The notes under the pieces are model-generated. The model made no database searches and was not told the origin of the DNA. It saw only the letters and a program-made list of their open reading frames with translations. Both the position numbers and the translations under genes were made by a program. 64,000 nucleotides of DNA from Fallopia convolvulus (lineage: Eukaryota; Streptophyta; Magnoliopsida; Caryophyllales; Polygonaceae), in NCBI GenBank assembly GCA_964016875.1, contig OZ024733.1, positions 23,851,324 through 23,915,323 of the forward strand, read 5' to 3'. The stretch's first letter is position 1. Every line of letters starts with the position of its first letter. Positions 11,944 to 24,045 of the stretch are shown here, one piece after another.

Positions 11944-12844
11944 AGACTTGCTTGTCCTCAAGCAATAACTAAACTAGAATCAAAACATTAAGAACACTTC
12001 ATCTCTTTCGCCCCATAATATCCCAATTATTCTCGCTTTATAAACACTTAGGAAATTTGGCTCATTGTACACTTTATTCACTACTACTTTTTTTCATTGC
12101 TTTTTCTGTTTTTTTTTTACTTTTTTATTTTTGAATTTTTTTTACTACATTTGGTGCATTTATTGTGAGCCAAAAATCCTTTTACATGATAAACTGCGAG
12201 ATTTATAAAATAACCCACCCAATATTACCCCACACTTGAACCAATACATATCTCACTCAACAAAAATCATAACAACCAACACTAAGTCCTAATCCCCGGA
12301 TATGGTCAAGCTAATATCGGCTAGGAAATCATTTTGTGGAGCTAAAAATAGGCTTAAGGATCAAACATATTGGCTCCAAAATAGAGGACAATGCAAAGGG
12401 TAGATAGGGAATATCATGGCTAATGAAACTAAGTTCTCCATCATTTAATTTCAAAAGTAATGAACGAATATCCCATAGAGGTTTCAAGAAATAGATAATT
12501 ATGACAATATCAAGAGATAATATCCATAAGGAGAGTAAATCACACAAGAAAATTAAGGCTAAAAATGCTCAGTAGGTGAATTTTGTTGGGTTACAATTAA
12601 CTCCTACCCTAAGTCATATGTGCTCAATTACATCAGAAGCTATAATTTCACTTAAAAACAATTTCATGGTTGACTTGGGCTAAACTATCCTAAAATGTCA
12701 TAGGAATTACATGATCATGCTAGTCATCACTATCATAGAACTTCTAAGTGAGGTTTCATCATGTCCTAATAATCAAAAGAATTTTTTATATTTATTTTTA
12801 ATAAAACACTTAAAGCATTTAAACAAACTCACATAAAAATTTTA
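11944..12844 (-). other. ATH-B 3' untranslated region with a conserved block
   Basis: There is no ORF. On the minus strand 12640-12285 aligns over about 360 bases with 62073-62452 of ATH-R, including CTTGTGTGATTTACTCTCCT, TATCTATTTCTTGA, ATGATGGAGAACTTA and ATATCCGGGGATTAGGACTT or close variants. Conservation without coding potential, between families whose LTRs are hardly alike, suggests a functional RNA or DNA element. Confidence 0.7.
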
Positions 12845-13017
12845 GGAAAAATTACTTAAAATAAACCCAACTTTTACTCATTTATTCAAAATAATAGCAA
12901 CTTTTACTTTTACTAGTTTTGGTACCAATTTTACTATATTTTTAAATATTAATACCACATTATTTCCGGTAAGATTATTGGTGATGTGGCAATCGCAGTT
13001 GTGGCAGGGATTTTGAA

Positions 13018-13062
13018 ATAAAAATAAAAATAAAAATAAAAATAAAAATAAAAATAAACCCT
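13018..13062. repeat. (TAAAAA)n microsatellite
   Basis: About seven tandem copies of a 6-base AT unit lie inside the left arm of MULE-M. Confidence 0.85.
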
Positions 13063-13092
13063 CTATTTGACTAGGATTTTAAATCGTGTTCA

Positions 13093-14528
13093 TGATGATC
13101 GCCTCTCAACGGTGTGCGAGGGTCTAGAGATACAATTTATAACCCGACCCCGTTGTAGTACGTGGTGGGTGTCGAACACTCGGGAAGTCTACTCGATCGA
13201 TGTGCCTAGACACTAGGAAGCTGGAAAGGAGAGCTTAAAACAAAGGAAAACAAAGAAAACAGTCGGGACCGACACAGAGGTCACGTCGGGCCCGATGTTG
13301 GCGACAAGAGGAAGTCGGGACCGACGTAGGGTAAGTCGGGCCCGAGGTAGCTGGGTTTGTCGAACTTCAAAGATTAAAAGTAGATCTTGGGCTTTTGGGT
13401 TCCTTCTCTAGTAGATTAAGGCTTATCCACCCCAATTCAAGCAATGAGTGATGATCGGACTAGGATCGAGTGCTTTCGCCCTCGTTCCAACCACTTCTAC
13501 ACATCGATCATTGGGGAAATCCCCTTCGAAGCAAGGTCTTGAGATTGACACATGTTCACTTTCGCTACTTTGCCAATCTCAAGCCTTGATTCCCGACTTT
13601 CGCAAGGAATTGTAGCTCTATGTAGAGTGGGTTCCTTAGATCAAACACTCAAGGCTATGGAATTGGGGTTTCTAGCCCAAACCTAGCTAGGGTTTTCCCC
13701 CATAACCCAAGATCAAGGAGATCTACTCCATGAGACAAGCAAAGAAAGCAATCAAATCAAAAGGGAAAGCAATCATCATAATCAATCTCAAAACAAAGCA
13801 AAGTTTCATTCAAATCAAAAGCAATCCACAAATTCCAATCAAGGGTTTCCAAATCCACAAGATCAAAACAAAGCAAAGCTAATCTATCAACCAAACCTAT
13901 CAATCTTCCTCTCCTTGGCCGATTCTCTCTCTTCTCCTTCTCCTCTCCTTTCTCCTTGCTCTCCAAGTCTCCTCTTGGTTCACTTGGAACCCCCCTCTTG
14001 TGTGGGAGAACCCCCCTTTTTGGAACCAACTTTTGGAACCCTTAAAATAGAAGACAAGAGGGCCTTTTATGGATTAGATGAGGGGCAAAAGTGGAAGTTC
14101 ACAATTTCGTGCCTTGGAGCCCAAGTAGTTCGGTGACCGACTTGGACCGACACGGAGGACCTCGGGCCCGAGTTACTGTGCATGTCGGTCCGAGGTTGAA
14201 ACTTCAAGTCGGGCCCGAGGTTGGTTGCAACTCGGTCCGAACCTCGTTCCACCTTCTTCTTAGTTGGCTTCTCTTGTTCTTCTTCATGGCTTGCTCCTCT
14301 CTTTCCCGCTTTAGCTCGGCCTTTGCTCCATGTCTCGACCCTCCTTCAAATAGATCCTTGATTCACGCCAATTTACCTACAAAACACATAAAATGCGCGT
14401 AGTCTCCGAATCTCATAGAAATACGGGAACTAAGCTAAAAAGGAACAAAACGCACAAGAAAAGGGGAAAAAGAAACATATTTACAAAGGAAATCACATAT
14501 GAAAACACCACCAAATAGAGAGACATCA
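13093..14528 (-). repeat. LTR-K: solo Athila LTR inside MULE-M
   Basis: It runs from TGATGATCGCC to AGAGACATCA and is flanked by perfect GTTCA duplications (13088-13092, 14529-14533), so it is a solo LTR left by LTR-LTR recombination. It is homologous, in reverse orientation, to LTR-Q (58777-60182). It carries the TCGGGCCCGA/TCGGGACCGA motif several times, for example at 13271-13345 and 14140-14235. Confidence 0.88.
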
Positions 14529-14975
14529 GTTCATCTTTTATTTTCCCCATTTTTATTATCTTATCCTTTCCGATCTTACGTACATTGTTGCAATTGTATA
14601 AACTTCGAATTAATCCTGAATCATAGCGATGATTGCTTCCAATACTTAGGATTTTTACAAAAGATATATAAGTGAAAGAATAATTCCATTTCTCCACGCC
14701 AACAAGCATGCAAAATGAAGAGTTTAGAAAATAGAAGATTTATTTTTATTTTTTTAATTTCAAAATCCTAGTCATCAATTTGACCACCCTTTTCATTAAT
14801 CCCGCTCACAACTCCGACTACCACATCACAAATAATCTCACCGGAAACAATGTGGTATTAATATTTAAAAATATAGTAAAAGTTGGTACTAAAACTAGTA
14901 AAAGTAAAAGTTGATATTATTTTGAATAAATGAGTAAAAGTTGGGATTATTTTAAGTAATTTTTCCAAAATTTTA

Positions 14976-15135
14976 AAACACATAAACACATAACATGAGT
15001 TTTCTTTTCCTTCCCCACCCCATGCTTAAAACTAAACAGTGTCCCCACTGTACGAAACACAAGGTAAAAATAAAAGAGGGAAAAGAAAACGAAACTCACA
15101 AAAACATCCTGGGAAGCATTCTTTGAAAGAGCGGA
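14976..15135 (-). other. ATH-B sequence just downstream of ORF3
   Basis: The minus strand reads CAGTGGGGACACTG then AAGCATGGGGTGGG (15027-15014), the same arrangement as 61771-61802 after ORF3 of ATH-R. It is non-coding and conserved. Confidence 0.6.
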
Positions 15136-16511
15136 TCACCGACGGTCCGGTGGAGGTGGATAATGCGACTCCATCCATTGCATAAACTCGATGGTCGACT
15201 GCCAATGCTCATCACTCGTCTCCCAACGAGTGTCGTTCACCCTCTAACGCGCGTCGTCCATCCATCGGTGTTCCTCGTATCGATCATGAGACTGACTGAC
15301 CTTATCATAGATCCGTAGTTGGCCATACTGTAGTCTGTCCATCCTTTGGACAAGATCATCATACCATGGTGGCGGCGCTGCAGAGTTCGAGCTGGCTTCG
15401 GGATAATGGACATGATATGTAGGAGGGTCGGTACCGACCCCAGGGGCATCGGTACCGAGCGGCTCAGTATTGGCAAATGCGTCATTACCGACCCCAGGGG
15501 CATTGGTAACAACCTCCTCAGCATGTGTCGACTCATGAATCTCCTCATCTCTCGGGAACCTGGAATCTCTCCTCCTCAGTGGAGGGTCTCCTTCTGGTCT
15601 GATGGCGAGAGGAAAGGGCACAAGGGACCACATCTCGTACCAGTTAGGGAGGTACAGGAGCTCCACCCTTTCCTCTGTCAGAATCACGTCCCTGTTTCTG
15701 TAGGTCGCCTCATAAACAATGCCCCTCTTCCTCAAGATTGAGGTTTGCAACAGATAGGAGGTGTCAATCAACTAAGTGTTCTAGATGTGTAGAGCGACAA
15801 GTCAACCTCCAACGCTCTAGTAATGCGGGCTATCATGCCACCAACCCATAACTCCTCGGTCTTCCCCCTGTAATCCAGTACATGCTTAAGCCATTCATAT
15901 CCTAGGTTCATAGGAGTCGGAACCTGGAAAAACATGCATTTCAGACACGCCAGCTCTCTACTTGTGGGCCTTGACAACTCCTTCTTTGCCCAAATCGTGC
16001 TGCCCAAAATCCTTAAGATAATACGGAACAATGGGTTGGCGATCTCTTTTCTTGGAACTGCAGAACGCGGGCATTGAGCTTGACCCGTCAAATATCCCCA
16101 TGTCTCGTGCAGTTGGAAATCGGTCAACTTGTAGCCTACTTCGGGGTTGGGGAATCCAAGAAGCTCGTTGAACTCCTCCAAGGTGAATTCATGGCGCTGG
16201 TTCCCAAGCTGGAACTCGATCTCTCCTTCAGAATCAAAAGCGTAGCGACGAACTCGGCTGTCAAAGCGGGGTAGTGGGGGGTCGGTAGAACTCAACAAGT
16301 GTGCTTCTCCAATATATGAGAACGCCTCTTGGATGTCCTCATAGATCCCAAGTTGTTCCCCTCAGCATGGGAGAACCACCTAGTCTTGAATGTCCGGTCG
16401 AACAATCTCCCGAACTCGCTGAATTCCTCATCATCCTCAATTTTGAACATCATTCATTTGGCGTTGAGCCTGCTTCTTTGACCTCTTGCCGGGTCTGCTT
16501 GAACTTGCCAT
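15136..16511 (-). pseudogene. ATH-B ORF3 (Athila third ORF, often called env-like)
   Basis: The start MASSSRPGKRSKKQ at 16511 matches the start of the ATH-P copy (55771). Frameshifts follow, then GIYEDIQEAFSYIGEAHLL, the LGNQRHEFTLEEFNELLGFP segment, NPLFRIILRILGSTIWAKKE, and a stop near 15768. The remainder has LYLPNWYEMW, an acidic/proline linker and ESHYPPPPDRR before the TGA at 15138-15136. It is homologous to 55771-56986 and 60183-61638. No signal peptide or clear membrane span is seen, so envelope function is doubtful. The linker contains paired TCG-GTAC-CGA motifs (hexamers at 15430 and 15451). Confidence 0.85.
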
Positions 16512-17697
16512 TGTCCTTTACAATAAAAAACGACAAAGAAAATTTCCATACAAAACAAAAGAATACCCCAACCACTTGACTCCATACTTAAGTTGAAAAC
16601 AAGTGCCTATGATAACAAAATCACTCAAAATCATAATTGCATATCAAATAAATAAGAGAACAAATTATCATGCATAATCAATCAAGAACAATCAACAAAG
16701 CATAAATAAACCAAGTTGCACCCTATAATTGCAACCAAAGTCATGCAAATATCAAGTTTCAACAATTCTGCAAGGTCGTTACCGACTAGGGAGGGGTCAG
16801 TAACGAGGCCCCTACATGGAAATCGACTGAATGGAGTAATTTTGGGGTCGGTACTAAGGTCCCTGCAACTTGCAAAAAACTCGACACAAATTTCGACTGT
16901 TCGAATCAGCACATACTCGACAGTTTCAACATCTAGGAAATTTTCCAGCCATAATCAATGTCAAAGCATGCTTAAGAACACAACCACAAATCAATTTACC
17001 AATTTATCCCATTATATGCTCAAGATCCAAAAAGTTTTTCTCAAGATCAAACCTAGATATGCAATCTAATCCTAAATCATCAAACAAACAAATTTTAATT
17101 GAAAAGAAGAGACTTAGGGTTAAGAGATCATACCGGATTTGTAGAAACAAGAAGAAGAAAATTTTTGATCGGTAACGAGGATGAAACAAATTAGGTTCGT
17201 TTTGGGGGAAAAGAGGCTCGTGTGGGTTTGTGTGGTTTGTGGTTAGGTGCGCCGGCTGGTTGGGGATGCTCGCCTGCTGGTGTGACGATGGCAAGGGGTT
17301 TCCGGCGTGAACTTGGTGTGAGCGAGAGAGAGGTGGGTTAGGCTGCTCGGTTACGAAGGAGGGGAAGAGGTTTGGAGGGATTAGGGTAAAAATAAAGGGA
17401 AAAAGGATTTAAATAAATTACCTGTTGGTGGCCGAAAATTTTCAGGTTTTTACTGTTAGGGTCGGTAAAGACCTACTGCGTCATTGTAATTTCCCTTCGT
17501 TCGCTCGTCTTTTGCCCAAATTCACCTGTTTCACCTTTTAAAACAATTCTATTCCAACCATTCTAATCTAATCCTAGTGTAAGAAAAACAAAACTAACCT
17601 AACCTAAAAAGAAAAAGACGAAGGAAAAAAAAAAGAGCAGGTAGCCTCCCAAAAGGGCTATTTTTAATGTCGTTAGCCCAATGAACTTACCTTGCTT
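16512..17697 (-). other. ATH-B spacer between integrase and ORF3
   Basis: No conserved protein is encoded. It contains several TCG-type motifs (16775-16855, 17165, 17460) and a CTCCATACTT (AAGTATGGAG on the minus strand, 16589-16580) close to ORF3. A probable ORF3 leader or promoter lies here by position only. Confidence 0.5.
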
Positions 17698-18960
17698 AGT
17701 CAAAAGATGTGAGTGCCCATGTGGCTCGGATTTCCTCATCTGGATCTGTTGGTTCATGGTATTTCTTGAGCCGGTGGCCATTGACTTTAAAGATGGCGCC
17801 ATTTTTGTCATCTAGATCAACAACTCCATGGGGGTAAATGTGGCGCACCATGAATGACCCGCTCCATCTCGATCGCAACATTCTTGGGAACAATCGAAGT
17901 CTAGAGTTGAAAAGCAATACCTTGTCTCCAACGTCATATGTCTTTGCCACTAGCTTCTTATCGTGCCATCGCTTGGTTCTCTCTTTGTAGATCTCGGCGT
18001 TTTCATACGCCCTCAACCGCAACTCCTCAAGCTCTTGCAAATCCATGAAACTCTTTGCTTCGGCCCCGTCGAGGTTCATGTTGAGCTCCTTGAGAGCCCA
18101 TAGTGCCTTGTGCTCAAGTTCGATGGGCAAATGACATGACTTGCCGTAGACTAAGTTGTAAGGAGTTGTGCGCTAAGTTGTCTTATATGCCGTCCTATAT
18201 GCCCAAAGTGCGTCGTCAAACATAGACGACCAATCTTTCCTTGACGGGAGACCGTTTTCCCTAGGATGCTCTTGAATTGCCGGTTAGAGACTTCCACTTG
18301 GCCACTTGTTTGGGGATGGTAGGGTGTTGCCACCTTGTTTGAAACCCCATACTTAGCCAAAAGTTCTTCGAAACTTCTCTCTATGCAGTGAGAACCTTCG
18401 TCGCTAATAAGAACTCGTGGAACTCCGAATCTTGGGAAGATGTTGGACTTAATGAACTTGGGCACAACTCTAGCATTTTTCGTCCTTGTGGCCACTGCTT
18501 CTACCCACTTCGACACGTAGTCCACCACCACGATAATGTACTTATAGGGACCCGATGAAGGGTAGGGCCCCATAAAGTCGATTCCCCATATGTCAAAGAG
18601 CTCAAATTCTAAGATACTCGTGAGCGGGTTCTCGTTCCTCCAAGTGATGTTTCCTGACCGTTGGCATTAGTCACAAGCTATCACAAACTCTTGTATGTCC
18701 TTGAAGAGAGTTGGCTAATAGAAGCCACTTTGGAGAATCTTTGCCGTCGTCTTGAAACCTTTAGCATGTCCACCTGCCGGAAGAGTATGGAAATGGCGAA
18801 TGACGCTTTCGATCTCCCAATCCGGCACACAATGTCTGTAGATATGGTCACTTCCTTGCTTGAACAAGTAAGGGTCATCCCAATAGTAGTTCTTGACGTC
18901 GGGGAGGAACTTCCTTTTAGCTTGCGAAGACAAACCCTCAAGGATTACACCTCCTACAAC
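17698..18960 (-). pseudogene. pol: ATH-B integrase
   Basis: The zinc region includes HFHTLPAGGHAKGFKTTAK, a stop, then CD-x-CQRSGN. The core has WGIDFMGPYP (first D), LISDEGSHC (second D) and GQVEVSNR (E), so the D-D-E triad is present. A frameshift occurs after KTVSRQGK near 18240. The C-terminal part (18130-17698) is complete: LPIELEHKALWALKELN, YDVGDKVLLFNSRLRLFP and VNGHRLKKYHE. The codons for AKYGV at about 18355 create AAGTATGGGG, the same string as the 3' polypurine tract. Confidence 0.9.
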
Positions 18961-19169
18961 ATAGTTAGCAAAATCCGCAAACCAAGGGGTCTTTGACCCT
19001 CTAACAACATAAATATCATGAGGGGAAGTGGAAGGGAGAATTGAGGAAAAATCAGCACTCGAAAGGACCGAATAGGTAGAAGAAAACTTACCTTCGCTTT
19101 TCAGGGAAGGGGTCGTTACCGACCTTATGGGTGCCGGTAACGAGCTATCTGCTCTTTGAATCTAGGACG

Positions 19170-20720
19170 TTACCGAATGGGGGAGTTACTGACCAGGATG
19201 GGCTTGTTACCGAACAGGATGAGCTCGTTACCGACCTCTTCTTGAGGTGCACCTTCCTCATTTTCATCTTTTACGACCTCGTTAAGCAAGAGGTTCTTGT
19301 CCGGGCGTGAGTCATTGATTGGTATCGCATCTCCTGACTCTGCAATGTGCTTTACGGGCAACCTAGATAGGTGATCCGCCACTAAGTTCTCTGCTCCTTT
19401 TTTGTCTAAGATTTCGTGATCGAATTCCTGCAATAAGAGCATGCAACGCAACAACCTAGGCTTGGCATCTTTCTTAGCCATTAGATATCTAACAACTGCA
19501 TGGTCTGTATAAACTTTTCAAAAGCAAACACCACAACTAAGAATTCCTTCTCCGCCGTGGTGTACTTACTCTGCGCTTCGTCAAGCTTCTTACTCGCATA
19601 GTATATGGCGTGAAGCTTCTTGTCTTTCCGCTGTCTAAGAACCGCGCCTACAGTGTAGTCACCGGCGCACACATTACCTCAAAGGGGATTGTCCAATCCA
19701 GGGCTTGCACGATGGGGGCCGAGACAAGTGCGTTTCTCAACCTGTGAAATGCTTCAAGACATTTTGTAGAAAACTCAAACACTGAATCCTTCATGAGTAG
19801 GTTAGTCAATGGTTTAGCTATCTTAGAAAAGTCTTCAATAAACCTTCTATAAAAACCCCGCATGCCCTAGTAAACTCCTTACATCCTTAATAGAGAAGGG
19901 AGACGACAATTTCTTAATTAGTTCGACTTTTGCCTTGTCCACCTCTATGCCTCTACTAGATACTAGATGCCCTAAAACTATCCCTTCTTGTACCATGAAA
20001 TGGCATTTTTCCCAATTTAATACAAGGTTTGTTTCTTCACATCGTTTAAGTACTTTATCAAGATTAGTAAGGCATGAACCAAAATATTTCCCATAAACAG
20101 AAAAGTCGTCCATAAAAACCTCTACCATGTCCTCTATCAGGTCGGAGAATATGACCATCATGCATCGTTGAAAAGTAGTCGGGGCATTACATAGCCCAAA
20201 TGGCATTCTCCTATAAGCAAAAGTCCTGTAGGGACATGTACAGGTAGTTTTCTCTTGGTCATCCGGATGAATGGGAATTTGCCAAAAACCGCTATAGCCA
20301 TTCAAGTAACAAAAGTAATCATGTTGGGCTAAGCGTTCTAGGACTTGATCAATGAAAGGAAGCGTAAAATGATTTTTCCTAGTTTCACTATTAAGCTTCC
20401 TATAGTCTATGCACATCCTCCAACTAGTTCTAGTCCTAGTCGGAATCAATTCATCCTTTTCGTTTTCAATGACAGTCATACCACCCTTTTTTGGCAAAAC
20501 ATGCACGGGGCTAACCCACTTGCTATCAGAAATAGGAAAAATAATCCCAGTATCTAACATTCTTAGGATTTCCTTTTTAACTACTTCTTTCATATTTGGG
20601 TTTAACCTACGTTGATGTTCAATGGTGGACTTATGCCCATCTTCCATGTAGATCCTATGCATGCATAATGATGGTGACATACCAGAAATATCCTCAAGTG
20701 AATAACTTATGGCTTTCCTA
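19170..20720 (-). pseudogene. pol: ATH-B reverse transcriptase and RNase H
   Basis: RT lies at 20680-19847: WVSPVHVLPKKGGMTVIENE, MCIDYRKLNSETRKNHFTLP, MPFGLCNAPTTFQ and VFMDDFSVYG. The first catalytic position reads YLNGYSGF, Asn where the family has Asp. After a stop, MRGFYRRFIEDFSKIAKPLT and RNase H (AIYYASKKLDEAQSKYTTAE, ENLVADHLSRLP) follow in broken frames. A linker (19290-19170) is made of TCG-type motifs translated as VGNE, FGNKP and VSNSP, that is, motif DNA inside a coding spacer. Confidence 0.9.
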
Positions 20721-20763
20721 TGGTCCTAAGAACAATAAGCAATTTTTCTACCTCTTCTTCATT

Positions 20764-21760
20764 TTAATTAGCATTAAAAATTACAGGAAGTGTAGAATCA
20801 GGACCTAGAAATACGTACCTCAATAAGTCGGGGAGCACTTTAAGCTCAGGAACAGGCACTGGTGGAGTGAGAATGTGCTCATCTTGCTCCGTTTTAAGAA
20901 TCACCTCGAGGCACTCGGAATCCGAGACGATTGGGAACTTGTTATCACTTTCCAATAGGGTCATTATCGACCAAGGTGGGGTCGTTAACGACTCGGAAGT
21001 TACGCCCAGTGGCCTCGGTATCGACCCTGGGGGGGGTCGGTAACGTGGTATTTTCTTCCTCAACTTCAATAATTTATGCCAGAAGGTTCGGTACCGTGGC
21101 TGGATTTCGCGGTAACGAGTCAAGAGTTACGTACTCCTCATCATCAGTGCTTGTAGGCCCCTTCAAAGCTAGGATTTGGTTGATCAGCTCCTCACACTCG
21201 ATAAAATCTAAGTGAGTATACACCATCTTGACTTCCTCATTGGCGGACTCCTTCATGTTTGGTGGACTCCAATCTCAAAAGTGAGGAGCTTGTTTTTGAC
21301 GTCAATAATGGCTCCGGCTGTAGCAAGGAATGGTCGTCATAGAATGATTGGCAAAACAGGATCCTTAGGCATCTCCATGATGATGAAATTGTTGTGGACG
21401 AAGAACTTGCCAACTTGAACAAGAAAGTCATCGACCTCTTCGGTAGGCTTCACACACGAACTGTCCTCCATATAGAGCCTCATGTTGACCAGAACCAAAG
21501 GTCCCATGTTGGTCTTGGACCAAATGGATAGAGGGAGTAGATTTGCGATGGCACCTAAATCACACAAAGCTTTGAAACGGTAAGCTCCAATACCAGTCGT
21601 AATAGCAAACTTATCTGGGTCACCAAGCTTCTCTGGGAGGTCTAGGGAACGAACTTCATCTGTTAACTCTGATATGGACCTTTTCCTGGACAAAATCCCC
21701 TTTAAAAACTTAGTGTAAGTTGGCATCCGCTTAGGGCATCAACAAATGGTATTGTAATGT
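20764..21760 (-). pseudogene. pro: ATH-B aspartic protease and linker
   Basis: PTYTKFLKGILSRKRSISEL precedes KALCDLGAIANLLPLSIWSK, the Athila protease site with D-L-G intact, then NFIIMEMPKDPVLPIIL. A stop replaces the start of the GRPFLAT segment. The linker to RT (about 20990-21120) is frameshifted and again rich in TCG-type motifs. Confidence 0.85.
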
Positions 21761-22078
21761 TTAAGCTTTGAAGCACTTTAAGGAAGCGCCTAAACTTACC
21801 TTCCGTGATATCTTTAACTTTCTTGGACGGGAAAAGAAGAGTCTTAGGAGGATTCGAGGCCAAGATAGGCCCAGATCGAGGCTCAAATGGCCGAATAGAA
21901 GGTTTCACGAGCTCAGAGATAGGGTAGCTAATGACCCCAAGAGCCTTGGTATGAGGATCGAATTCAAAGGACTTACCTGTCAGAGATACTTCATTAACGA
22001 CCCTGGGTGGGGGGGTCGGTAACGACTCTACTGGGCTCGGTAACAACTTCGGTAAAGGCTTCAGCTGGGGCCGTTTCT
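21761..22078 (-). pseudogene. ATH-B gag-protease linker
   Basis: This degenerate continuation of gag ends in FPSKKVKDITEGKFRRFLKV, homologous to FKRFVKILQGINI of ATH-P. Motif pairs lie at 21990-22050. Confidence 0.7.
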
Positions 22079-23634
22079 TACTCTTCTTGCTTCGATTCCT
22101 TAGGTGGTTCTCGTTCAGACAGCTTCCTTCCGCTCCTTAAATGCATAACGGCTATTTGGCCCCTCACGTTCTCATCGGGACGACCCAGTAATTGCCCTTG
22201 AGGTCTAGGAATTTGTTTCGCAAGGTTTCCTAGCTGTGAATTGATGTTCTTCTGCCACGTCTCGAACTCTCCTAGTTGAGCTTGCACGCCCTTCATTTGG
22301 TTGCTCAAATCAGCGTGGACTCCTTCTATCTAGTTGTTAATTCCGTTGATTCCTTCATGAAGTCCTTGCATCCAGGATGGCGGCTCTTGATAGCCAGGAG
22401 GCCTATACGATGCGGGCCTTCGTTCTTGTGGTGGAGGTGCGTTTCCTTGCCCTTGACCGTAATTACCCCAAGCGGAATAGTTGTTGTTCCTGTTTGCATA
22501 GTTATTGGCCTAATTTCTATATGTACCTCTCATATAGTTAGTTTCAGCATAAGTCTCAGTGGCTCTTACCTGCTCAATGTTAGTGCAAGCAGATGTACTA
22601 TAGGCTTGAGACCCATATTCTTGACAAGATTGAGAGGATTTAAAGAAACTTACTTGTTTCTTGAGCCGGTTGATCTCATCTTGCATAAACTGGAACTTCA
22701 CATCCGGATCCACATCAGTATTCGGATTGTACAACTTCCTTTGGGGCGGGTTGGCTTGCTGCGTTCCATACATTGCGTCATAGTTGGTTAACTTATCTAG
22801 CAGCGCCCATGCCTCATCGGGGTTCATCTCTATGAAACCGCAATCGGTGTGCAGATTGATGCGGTCTTTTGTTGCCGCGTTGATCCCTTGAAAGAAGATC
22901 CTTGGGAGCACATATGGTGGTTGCCCATGGGTAGGGCATAGTCGTAGAAGCTCCTTGAATTTCTCCCACGTCTCGATAAACGACTCATTAGGCAACTAGT
23001 GGTAAGATGTGATGCGCTTCCTAAGCTCCGTGGTCTTGGCGGGTGGGAAGAACTTCGTCATGAACAAGTCATGCAAAGCTCTCCACGTCATTATCGACTT
23101 AGGAGGTAGGATTTCAAGCCAGCTCAAGGCATTTCCTGCAAGAGACGACTTAAAGGCCTTCAAAAGAACATACTCAAGAGATACACCGTCAGCAACTATA
23201 GTGTCACATAAATCAGTAAAATATTTGACATGCTCCATCGGGCATTCAGTCGGTTTCCCTTCAAACTGTGTGCGCTTGATCAGAGATATGAAATGAGACT
23301 TGATCTCGAAGGTACGATTAATCTCCAGAAGCACGATTGCCGATTCAGGCGCCCTCAGTTCCGGGTGCATGTATTGCTTTGCATTCCTCAGAATGGCGTT
23401 CAATTGCTCCTGTAAACGTGTAGCAGCTTCCCGTTCACGCTAAGCTGCATTGGCTTCATTGTCTCTAGCCCGTTGCAACCCCTCCATCTGCACGCGGAGG
23501 TCAGCCATCTGTGTAACAAGTTCTTCAACGGTTGCCATTGCTCGGTTCGCTCGTTGTTTGCGATGAAAAGTTCTTTCAGGCTCGGAATCAAATAAAGGAT
23601 TATCGAAATCAAGCCGGCACCTTCCCGATTGCAT
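22079..23634 (-). pseudogene. gag: ATH-B gag
   Basis: The start MQSGRCRLDFDNPLFDSEPE at 23634 was chosen because ATH-P begins MPVGRRRLEFDN at the matching place. The retrotransposon gag domain is recognisable: KPTECPMEHVKYFTDLCDT, LSWLEILPPKSIMTW, HDLFMTKFFPPAKTTELRKR and LPNESFIETWEKFKELLRLC. It is followed by a zinc-knuckle segment SCQEYGSQAYSTSAC, where Y stands at the second Cys and Y at the His. IPRPQGQLLGRPDENVRGQI closes the conserved part. Stops are at about 22997, 22511 and 22332. Confidence 0.9.
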
Positions 23635-23722
23635 AAACTGAGAAAAAAATAACAAATTAAAAACAAAAACGGGATTGGGCTATTCCCAAATCATAAAAAC
23701 AACTAAATACAGCACTATCGCC

Positions 23723-23740
23723 TCCCCGGCAACGGCGTCA
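23723..23740 (-). promoter_or_regulatory. ATH-B primer-binding site (tRNA-Asp type)
   Basis: The minus strand reads TGACGCCGTTGCCGGGGA, one mismatch from the ATH-P site. It is complementary to the 3' end of plant tRNA-Asp, the usual Athila primer. Confidence 0.85.
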
Positions 23741-23743
23741 ATT

Positions 23744-24045
23744 TGTTGAGAGGATACTTGATCTATCTAATCAAACAAATAAATTTATAAGATCAAGACC
23801 CCACTGAGTATAGCGGAGTCAGGTTCGTCCACAAGAGAGGAAGTCTTTGTCTAATTGCTAAGCTTAAAACACGTAAAACACACGGAAGAAAACAACAATG
23901 AAAGAAAAGCAACAACTAACTGCACTGTAGGACTCGGTACCAATCCTAAGGGGTCGGTAACGAGGGTTAAACTAGTTACGGGTTTTTATCAATGCGAGAA
24001 AAGATCTAGGGTATTAGGGTTTACCATAACATAGTCATGCATATT
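23744..24045 (-). repeat. ATH-B 5' LTR, piece next to the primer site
   Basis: It starts TGTTGAGAGG and is interrupted by SIRE-H, whose target duplication CATAT is at 24041-24045 and 29544-29548. It contains the motif pair at 23936 and 23956. Confidence 0.9.

Larger units (their letters stand above)
12845..14966. mobile_element. MULE-M: small non-autonomous Mutator-like element
   Basis: Long terminal inverted repeats start GGAAAAATTACTTAAAATAA on the left, and the reverse complement of the right end reads the same. They stay alignable for roughly 200 bases through CCACATTATTTCCGG and GACTAGGATTTT. Perfect 9-bp target duplications AAAATTTTA lie at 12836-12844 and 14967-14975, the Mutator signature. 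Without nested LTR-K it is about 680 bp. The right side has about 200 unmatched bases (14534-14730) that could be captured sequence. There is no transposase. Confidence 0.88.

Noticed and set aside
13757..14402. ORFs of 60-140 codons on both strands inside LTR-K, repeated in LTR-Q (58944-59547)
   Set aside because: They lie in LTRs, overlap each other on opposite strands, are low in complexity and lack similarity to known proteins. Their recurrence is explained by LTR homology.
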